From positions 62,001 through 126,000 of the forward strand of contig JACKEN010000001.1 of NCBI GenBank assembly GCA_020632995.1: a DNA stretch of 64,000 nt. The letters are read 5' to 3'. This document shows, in pieces, positions 58,857 to 64,000 of this stretch. The notes below the pieces were generated by a model, which worked only from the letters and a program-made list of their open reading frames with translations, had not been told where the DNA came from and did no database searches. This DNA is from Deltaproteobacteria bacterium. Lineage in GTDB: Bacteria; Myxococcota; Kuafuiibacteriia; Kuafuiibacteriales; Kuafuiibacteriaceae. How positions within the stretch are numbered: position 1 is the stretch's first letter; each line of letters starts with the position of its first letter. The translations under genes were made by a program, and so were the position numbers.

Positions 58857-60089
58857 ATGGGCGCGCCGGAGCTGGACGTGGCGGCGGTGCGGGCGATGTT
58901 CCCCGCCCTGGGCCTGTCCGTGCACGGGCGGCCCCTCGCCTACCTCGACAGCGCGAGCACCACCCAGAAGCCCAAGGTGGTGCTCGACGCCCTGGTGCGG
59001 GGCTACGAGACCGCCTGCGCCAACGTGCACCGGGGGGTGCACGCCCTCAGCGTAGCCGCGACCGAGGGCTACGAGGGGGCGCGGGCCAATGTAGCCCGCT
59101 TCCTCGGCGGGTCACCCGACGAGGTGGTCTTCACCCGAGGCACCACCGAGGCGATCAACCTGGTGGCCGAGTCCTACGGACGCGCCCACGTGAGGGCGGG
59201 CGACCGGGTGCTCGTGTCGGGCCTCGAGCACCACTCCAACCTCGTGCCGTGGTTCCGGCTCTGCCAGGCGGTGGGGGCCCACCTCGACGTGTTGCCGATC
59301 GACGAGGCAGGGGCGCTCGAGCTCGAGCGCCTCGACGCGCGCCTCACCCCGCGCACCAGGGTGGTGGCGGTGAGCCACGTCTCCAACGCCCTCGGCACGG
59401 TGGCCCCGGTGGCCGAGATCGCGGCCCGGGCCAGGGCGGCGGGGGCGGTGACGGTGGTGGACGGGGCCCAGGCCGCGCCGCACCTCCCGCTCGACGTCCG
59501 CAAGCTCGGTTGCGACTTCTACGCGTTCTCGGGCCACAAGGCCTACGCTCCGACCGGGGTCGGGGCGCTGTGGGGGCGGGCCGAGCTGCTGGACGCGATG
59601 CCCCCGTGGCAGGGCGGGGGCGAGATGATCGCGAGCGTCGCCTTCGACGCCATCACCTACGCGGACCCGCCCCACCGCTTCGAGGCGGGCACCCCCGACA
59701 TCTTCGGCGCCATGGCCCTCGGGGCCGCGCTGGAGTGGCTCTCGGGGCTCGACCGAGCCGCGGTCGCCCGGCACGAGGCGGCGCTCCTGGCCCACGCCGA
59801 GGGCCTCCTCGACGCCCTCCCCGGGGTGCGGCGGGTGGGCCGGGCCCCCGAGCGGGCGGCGGTGCTCTCCTTCGTGGTCGAGGGCCTGCACCCGCACGAC
59901 GTGGGCACCATCCTCGACCTCGAGGGGGTGGCGGTGCGCACTGGGCACCACTGCGCGGAGCCCGCGATGACGCGGCTCGGCCTCGAGGGGGGCACGGTGC
60001 GGGCCTCCTTCGCCCCGTACAACACCTTCGAGGAGGTGGAGCGGATGGTGCAAGGCGTCCTGCGAGCGCAGGAGGTGTTGACGCGATGA
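58857..60089 (+). CDS. sufS: Cysteine desulfurase SufS-like
   Basis: The 410-residue PLP enzyme starts at ATG 58857. It has YLDSASTTQKP, GTTEAINLVAESYG, the PLP lysine in FSGHKAYAPTGVGALWG and the active cysteine in RTGHHCAEPAM. The position and context of the cysteine identify the SufS class (group II). It takes sulfur from L-cysteine as persulfide and passes it to the scaffold. Its stop overlaps the next ATG (ATGA), so SufS and SufU are translationally coupled. sufB, sufC and sufD are not in the window. Confidence 0.92.
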   Translation: MGAPELDVAAVRAMFPALGLSVHGRPLAYLDSASTTQKPKVVLDALVRGYETACANVHRGVHALSVAATEGYEGARANVARFLGGSPDEVVFTRGTTEAINLVAESYGRAHVRAGDRVLVSGLEHHSNLVPWFRLCQAVGAHLDVLPIDEAGALELERLDARLTPRTRVVAVSHVSNALGTVAPVAEIAARARAAGAVTVVDGAQAAPHLPLDVRKLGCDFYAFSGHKAYAPTGVGALWGRAELLDAMPPWQGGGEMIASVAFDAITYADPPHRFEAGTPDIFGAMALGAALEWLSGLDRAAVARHEAALLAHAEGLLDALPGVRRVGRAPERAAVLSFVVEGLHPHDVGTILDLEGVAVRTGHHCAEPAMTRLGLEGGTVRASFAPYNTFEEVERMVQGVLRAQEVLTR

Positions 60090-60499
60090 CCCAGGACCCG
60101 CCCGAGCTCTACCCGCCCGAGCTCCTCGAGCACGGGCGCCACCCCAGGAACGTCGGGCGCCTCGCCGAGCCCACCCACTCCGCCCGCTGCACCAACCCCT
60201 TGTGCGGCGACCGGATCACCCTCGACCTCGTGGTGCAGGACCAGGTGGTGGCGAAGGTGGGCTACGAGGCCCGGGGCTGCACGGTGGCGGTCGCCGCTGC
60301 GTCGCTGTTGAGCGAGGCCGTCCTCGGGCGCCCGGTGGCCGAGGCCCAGGCGCTGGCGGCGGGGCTCCAGGCCGCGGTGCGGGGCGAGGCCGAGACCCCT
60401 GAGGCCCTCCTGCCCCTGACCGCGGCGGCGCGCTTCCCGGCCCGGCGTCGCTGCGCCACCCTGGCCGCCGAGGCCCTCGAGAAGGCGCTTCAGCGGTAG
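60086..60499 (+). CDS. sufU: SufU-like Fe-S sulfur acceptor/scaffold
   Basis: The 137-residue protein has the IscU-like ligands in SufU order: CTNPLCGDRI (Cys about 40), ARGCTVAVAAASLLSEAV (Cys about 64) and RRRCATLAAEAL (Cys about 124). SufU of Gram-positive bacteria is a zinc-dependent sulfur acceptor from SufS, and the pair here has the same order and overlap. It is shorter than Bacillus SufU (147) with a shorter insert after the second Cys. It converges with the acetyltransferase gene, overlapping by 10 nt. Confidence 0.85.
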   Translation: MTQDPPELYPPELLEHGRHPRNVGRLAEPTHSARCTNPLCGDRITLDLVVQDQVVAKVGYEARGCTVAVAAASLLSEAVLGRPVAEAQALAAGLQAAVRGEAETPEALLPLTAAARFPARRRCATLAAEALEKALQR

Positions 60500-61566
60500 C
60501 GCAGGAAGCGCCGGACCCGCCGGAGCACCCGGTCCACCTGGTGGGTGGGGTCGTGCAGGGTGCCATCACGCGCCCAGGCCAGGCTGCGGGTGGCCCCCCG
60601 CAGGGCGGCGCCCACCGCGGGGTGAGCGGCCAGCCGGCCCTCGGCCACGAAGGCGTCGTGGGTCTTCATGCGGTCCTTGTAGGCCTGGTCGCCCTTGCCG
60701 AGGTCGAGCCGCAACATACCTTGCGCCGCCGCCGCCTCCATGAGGTGCCACAGGAAGATCAGGCCGCAGGAGTACTCGGACAGCTCCGGGTCGTGGGTGG
60801 GGAACCAGTAGTGCAGGACGTGCTCGCTCCGCATCCCCATGTGGGCCGCCACGAGGCGGTCGCCCGCCCACAGCGCGCTCAGCACCCCGGCGAAGGGCGT
60901 GGTCTGGGTGTGGCGGATCCGGTCCACCACCGCACGGGCCCAGGGGCGCTCGAAGAGCAGGGCGGTCCCGGTGCGCTCGGACTGGGCGGTCTTCCACTCG
61001 ATGACCCGGGCGAGCACCTCGGGGTCCTCCACGTGCCACTCGAAGCGGAGGGGCCCGACCCCCCGCTCGAGGCGGCGGGCCTTGTGGCGCAAGCGGGACG
61101 CGGTGTTCCGGCCCTCGGCCTGCTGGCGCGCGAGGTAGCCCGCCATGCCCTCCGCGAGGTCGATCACCGGGGAGGCCGCCATGACGGTGCGGTGGGCGGT
61201 GAAGGCCGGCTGCTCGGCCACCCAGTGGTCGAAGCCCAGCCAGAGCAGGCCAGCCTGCCGCACCAGCCAGCGGGGCTCCACGTCGACCCCGGGGAGGGCG
61301 AGCAGGCCCTGGAAGTCGTTGATCGGCCCGCCCACCGGGCAGCCGACCGCGCCGGGCATGCGCTGAAAGGGCAGGAGCGCCACCACGGCGCCCCCGTCCT
61401 CCACCACGAGGACGAACACATCGTCGCGGACCTCGGCCATACACGCCACGTAGGCGGGATCGAAGTAGGGCGAGGCGAGCTCGGTGCGGCCGGCCCGGGC
61501 GTCGCGCCAGGCGGCGGCGATGCGGCGGTCTGCCACCTCGCGTCCGGACACCACCGTGGTGCGCAT
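60490..61566 (-). CDS. CelD/FemAB-like GNAT acetyltransferase
   Basis: The protein has 358 residues from ATG 61566 (MRTTVVSGREVADRRI). It has the long-GNAT pattern of CelD/BioF2-like proteins: FDPAYVACMAEVRDDVFVLVVEDGGAVVALLPFQR, a Trp/His-rich middle and the C-terminal acyl-CoA part AGDRLVAAHMGMRSEHVLHYWF, with LDLGKGDQAYKDRMKT. The closing YKxRMK motif is common in proteins that modify envelope polysaccharides. No operon partners; convergent with sufU and divergent from the protease. Substrate unknown. Confidence 0.75.
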   Translation of the reverse strand: MRTTVVSGREVADRRIAAAWRDARAGRTELASPYFDPAYVACMAEVRDDVFVLVVEDGGAVVALLPFQRMPGAVGCPVGGPINDFQGLLALPGVDVEPRWLVRQAGLLWLGFDHWVAEQPAFTAHRTVMAASPVIDLAEGMAGYLARQQAEGRNTASRLRHKARRLERGVGPLRFEWHVEDPEVLARVIEWKTAQSERTGTALLFERPWARAVVDRIRHTQTTPFAGVLSALWAGDRLVAAHMGMRSEHVLHYWFPTHDPELSEYSCGLIFLWHLMEAAAAQGMLRLDLGKGDQAYKDRMKTHDAFVAEGRLAAHPAVGAALRGATRSLAWARDGTLHDPTHQVDRVLRRVRRFLRYR

Positions 61567-61779
61567 GGGCGCAGGATGCCTGGCGCGGAAGGTTTCGCGC
61601 AATCGTTCCCTACGTGATGTGGGCAACGGAGCCATCGTCCCGCGCGGCGCGCCGTGGGCAACGTTTGCATCGCTCGCGCGACCCTTGCGCGTCGGTGCGG
61701 GTCGAAGCGAGACGGCCTGCAGGTCTGGTCGGGCGAGGCAGACCCGATGCATGGCGCGCGGGTTGCAGAGTCACGGCGC

Positions 61780-63390
61780 ATGATGCGCAACCAGTCCTTC
61801 AAGACTCTACTCTTCTCCATGACCTTGCTCACGCCGCTGTGGGCGTGCGATCCGGGTGAGGTGGGCGAGGGCACCGCCGCCCTCGCCGACACCTGCGCGT
61901 GCGGGCGGCTGGGGCCTCAGGGCGAGGCCGCCGAGGTGGACATCGCCACCAGCGTCCAGGGCATCTACGGGAACCGGAACCTGTTCTGGCCCGCCGCCCA
62001 GACCGATCCGCCCAGCGGTCGCACGGATATCTCGGTGTGTTGGGAGAACCCGGAGAGCACCAGCATCGGCTCCACCTCGCGGATCCGCGCGAGCTGGCGG
62101 GACGCGCGCCGCCGGGTGGCCGAGGAGTCGTGGGCGCGGCACGCCCGCATCAACTTCTACGGCTGGGGCACCTGCACCGCCGGCAGCCAGGGGCTCCGCA
62201 TCGTGATCTGTGATCAGGGCAACAACGACCCGCGCTGCCCGGCCATGCCCGCCAGCCAGGCCGGCGGCGGCTACCCCGCGATCAACGGCATGGTGAACGG
62301 GGTGCGCCTGAACCCGGCCCACAGCGCGGCGGTGGTGGCCCACGAGTTCGGCCACACCCTGGGCTTCTATCATGAGGAGGAGCGCTTCAACACGACCCAG
62401 AACCTGCCCACCACCGCGTGCGACACCTCGGGCAACAGCGGCTGGACCAACGCCAACCCCGTCACCTACGGCGCCTACGATCCCGACGGGGTGATGGCGT
62501 ACTGCTCGCCCCCCACCGCGACCCCCTGGCTCAGCCCCACCGACGTCGCCGGGATCCAGCGCTCCTATGGGCGCCGCATCACGTCCTCGCTCGTGACCCC
62601 GCGCGGCAACTGCGCGGCGGCCCACGCCGCGGTGGGGGCGGGTGATCGCGCCTTCACCTGGGACTGCGACGAGTACGCGAACGACCAGGAGTACTACGAC
62701 ACCACGGCCAACTCGTCGGGCGACACCTGGAACCTGCGCCTGTCCGGCTCCAGCTACTGCCTGGGCGCCGACTACGCGGCCTCTGGCGGCCCGGTGCGCC
62801 TCAACACCTGCGCCACCAACACCAACCAGATGTGGCGCTTCGAGCAGGTCTTCGTGCGCGGCTTCGGTGGCCTCTGCCTCGACCTCACGAGCGGCAACAC
62901 CGCGGCGGGCACGGCGATCCAGGTGTGGAGCTGCGGCGCGCTCGGCGGCGCCAACCAGCGCTGGACCCGCACCCGCGCCGGCCAGCTGAAGTACGGCAGC
63001 ACCAACATGTGCGCCTCGGTGAACGGCAGCAACCGCCTGGTGCTGGCCGCCTGCAACAGCGGCGACATCAACCAGCGCTTCTACTTCACCGACCAGCGCA
63101 TCCGGCTCATGAGCGACTACAACAGCTGCCTCGACGTGTACGGCCCGAGCGACGCCCAGTTCGTGGACTATGGCACCGCGGGGAGCGGCATGCCCCTCAA
63201 CGGGCGCTACGTGCAGAAGTACACCTGCAACACCGCGATGAACCAGCGCTGGAACTTCACCGGGCCCATCAAGAGCGGCGCCAACGCCAACCTGTGCCTG
63301 TACCGCCCCTCGGACGCGAACGGCGCGGCCCTGAGCCTCGACGCGTGCGACGGGGACGACGAGCAGCAGACCTGGGACTACTACTTCTAG
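61780..63390 (+). CDS. Secreted metzincin metalloprotease with ricin-type lectin domain
   Basis: The protein has 536 residues. The N-terminus MMRNQSFKTLLFSMTLLTPLWAC is a signal peptide ending in a possible lipobox (Cys23). The protease domain has HEFGHTLGFYHEE (zinc ligands, about residue 188) and a Met-turn DGVMAYC. The C-terminal about 210 residues are a beta-trefoil with repeated QxW-like ends: NQMWRF, NQRWTR, NQRFYF, NQRWNF and QQTWDYY. It should bind glycans on a target surface and cut proteins, which suits a predatory or saprophytic lifestyle. Start 61780 and 61783 (two adjacent ATGs) are equally possible. Confidence 0.85.
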   Translation: MMRNQSFKTLLFSMTLLTPLWACDPGEVGEGTAALADTCACGRLGPQGEAAEVDIATSVQGIYGNRNLFWPAAQTDPPSGRTDISVCWENPESTSIGSTSRIRASWRDARRRVAEESWARHARINFYGWGTCTAGSQGLRIVICDQGNNDPRCPAMPASQAGGGYPAINGMVNGVRLNPAHSAAVVAHEFGHTLGFYHEEERFNTTQNLPTTACDTSGNSGWTNANPVTYGAYDPDGVMAYCSPPTATPWLSPTDVAGIQRSYGRRITSSLVTPRGNCAAAHAAVGAGDRAFTWDCDEYANDQEYYDTTANSSGDTWNLRLSGSSYCLGADYAASGGPVRLNTCATNTNQMWRFEQVFVRGFGGLCLDLTSGNTAAGTAIQVWSCGALGGANQRWTRTRAGQLKYGSTNMCASVNGSNRLVLAACNSGDINQRFYFTDQRIRLMSDYNSCLDVYGPSDAQFVDYGTAGSGMPLNGRYVQKYTCNTAMNQRWNFTGPIKSGANANLCLYRPSDANGAALSLDACDGDDEQQTWDYYF

Positions 63391-64000
63391 CCAACGTCGG
63401 TGGAGAACCGGGCCGCCACCCGCGCCAGCGCGTCGGGTGGCGCGTCGGCCGGGAGCGGGGCGGACGAGCGCTGAAGGCGCGCGTGCCACCGGGCGTCGAG
63501 CGGCGCCTCGAGATCGCCCCGCGCCACCGCCGCCACCGTGGTCTCGCCCTTGGTGCCGGTGGCCGGCCCGAACCCCACCCAGAACCCGGCGAGGAGCAGG
63601 GCGGACCGCACCGAGGTGGCGGCGCCGTAGGTGTGCACGGTGGCCCTCGGCCCGCACGCCGCGAACAGGGCGGTGAAGGCCTCGAAGCCCCACAGCTCGG
63701 GGTTCACCTTGGGCGAGTAGGGGTCCCAGAACACCACGTCAGCGCGCAATCGAGCCTGCGCGAGGGCGCTCGGCAGGTCACCCTGCACGAGGCGCCACCG
63801 GGTCCGCTCGGTGCAGGCCTCGCCCGCCGACAGGAGCGCCTGCGCCGCCTCCCGCGCCGCCGCATCGAACCCGAAGGCCTCGGGGGCCTCCCGGAGCGCC
63901 AGCGCCATCGCCTCGGCGGTGCGGTCGAAGCTCACCAGCTCCATCCGCGGCCCCTCCGCCCGCGCCTCCGAGGCGCGCCAGGAGGCGGCGGCGTTGGAGC
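63387..64000 (-). CDS. MnmD-like tRNA methyltransferase domain protein, partial
   Basis: The frame stays open past the right edge, so the N-terminus is missing. The visible part includes MELVSFDRTAEAM, GDLPSALAQ, ADVVFWDPYSPKVNPELWGFEAF (the DPFSPKxNPELW signature of DUF752), ATVHTYGAATSVRSALLLAGFWVG and GTKGETTVAAV. This family methylates nm5s2U in tRNA (the MnmD/MnmC methyl domain) using AdoMet. The preceding in-frame SNAAASWRASEARAEG shows the first Met at 63944 is probably not the start. It meets the protease gene tail-to-tail with a 4-nt overlap. Confidence 0.78.
   Translation of the reverse strand, partial: SNAAASWRASEARAEGPRMELVSFDRTAEAMALALREAPEAFGFDAAAREAAQALLSAGEACTERTRWRLVQGDLPSALAQARLRADVVFWDPYSPKVNPELWGFEAFTALFAACGPRATVHTYGAATSVRSALLLAGFWVGFGPATGTKGETTVAAVARGDLEAPLDARWHARLQRSSAPLPADAPPDALARVAARFSTDVG

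Noticed and set aside
61619..61663. Direct repeat GTGGGCAACG twice, 35 bp apart, upstream of the protease
   Set aside because: Only two copies, not palindromic and not aligned with promoter elements; may be chance.

Overview
This 64 kb window is high-GC DNA (roughly 70% by eye) with no rRNA, tRNA, CRISPR array or insertion sequence that I could find. It looks chromosomal and most like Myxococcota (former Deltaproteobacteria). The reasons are the many lipoproteins with Asp/Ala/Gly-rich linkers and Cys-rich repeats, the very large TPR protein, PEGA-domain proteins, a Hanks-type Ser/Thr kinase and a PP2C phosphatase, a sensor with the C-terminal domain known from Myxococcus protein MXAN_5187, and a secreted metzincin with a ricin-type lectin domain. 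The phylum assignment is an inference from gene content.

Layout: 1-5441 (minus) holds a partial lipoprotein, an arylamine N-acetyltransferase and an envelope-polysaccharide operon. That operon has three GT4 glycosyltransferases, a short ORF and a sugar-kinase-like protein, all joined by 1-4 nt stop/start overlaps; a 62-bp triplication lies inside the chain. 5558-22616 (mostly plus) is housekeeping and envelope: a giant TPR protein, a beta-propeller lipoprotein, a HEAT-like membrane protein, an MXAN_5187-like sensor, recN with an SOS-box-like operator, a PP2C phosphatase, an M23 peptidase, secA and a NadD-like enzyme. 22718-31402 has a Ser/Thr kinase with PEGA domain, three regulator loci with palindromic operators or divergent partners, and a TatD / FGE-like lipoprotein / TPR-PEGA operon. 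31591-33141 is rpsB-tsf. 33223-38082 holds small envelope proteins and three lipoprotein or PEGA-type proteins. 38273-42456 is a MoxR-DUF58-transglutaminase operon. 42598-47468 has a nucleoside transporter and a LuxR-type regulator divergent from a beta-helix lipoprotein and a metallo-beta-lactamase-fold protein. 47469-53112 is an accessory island: a large putative polymorphic toxin followed by four related immunity-like genes (one frameshifted) and a ParDE-type toxin-antitoxin pair. 53124-64000 carries a DUF6918-like protein, a TatT-DctP-DctQM TRAP transporter operon, a MobA-like nucleotidyltransferase, a sufS-sufU pair, a CelD-like acetyltransferase, the metzincin-lectin protease and a partial MnmD-like methyltransferase.

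Two observations stand out. First, a 14-bp split palindrome, GCAA-N6-TTGC (and TTGA/TCAA variants), recurs 19 times in both coding and non-coding DNA and in all three reading frames. It forces CAA and TTG codons into a genome that otherwise uses CAG and CTG. I estimate fewer than one or two occurrences by chance, so it looks like a DNA-level signal. Second, the 48226-52429 locus looks like a toxin with an expanding and decaying immunity gene array. All counts were made by eye and should be recomputed.
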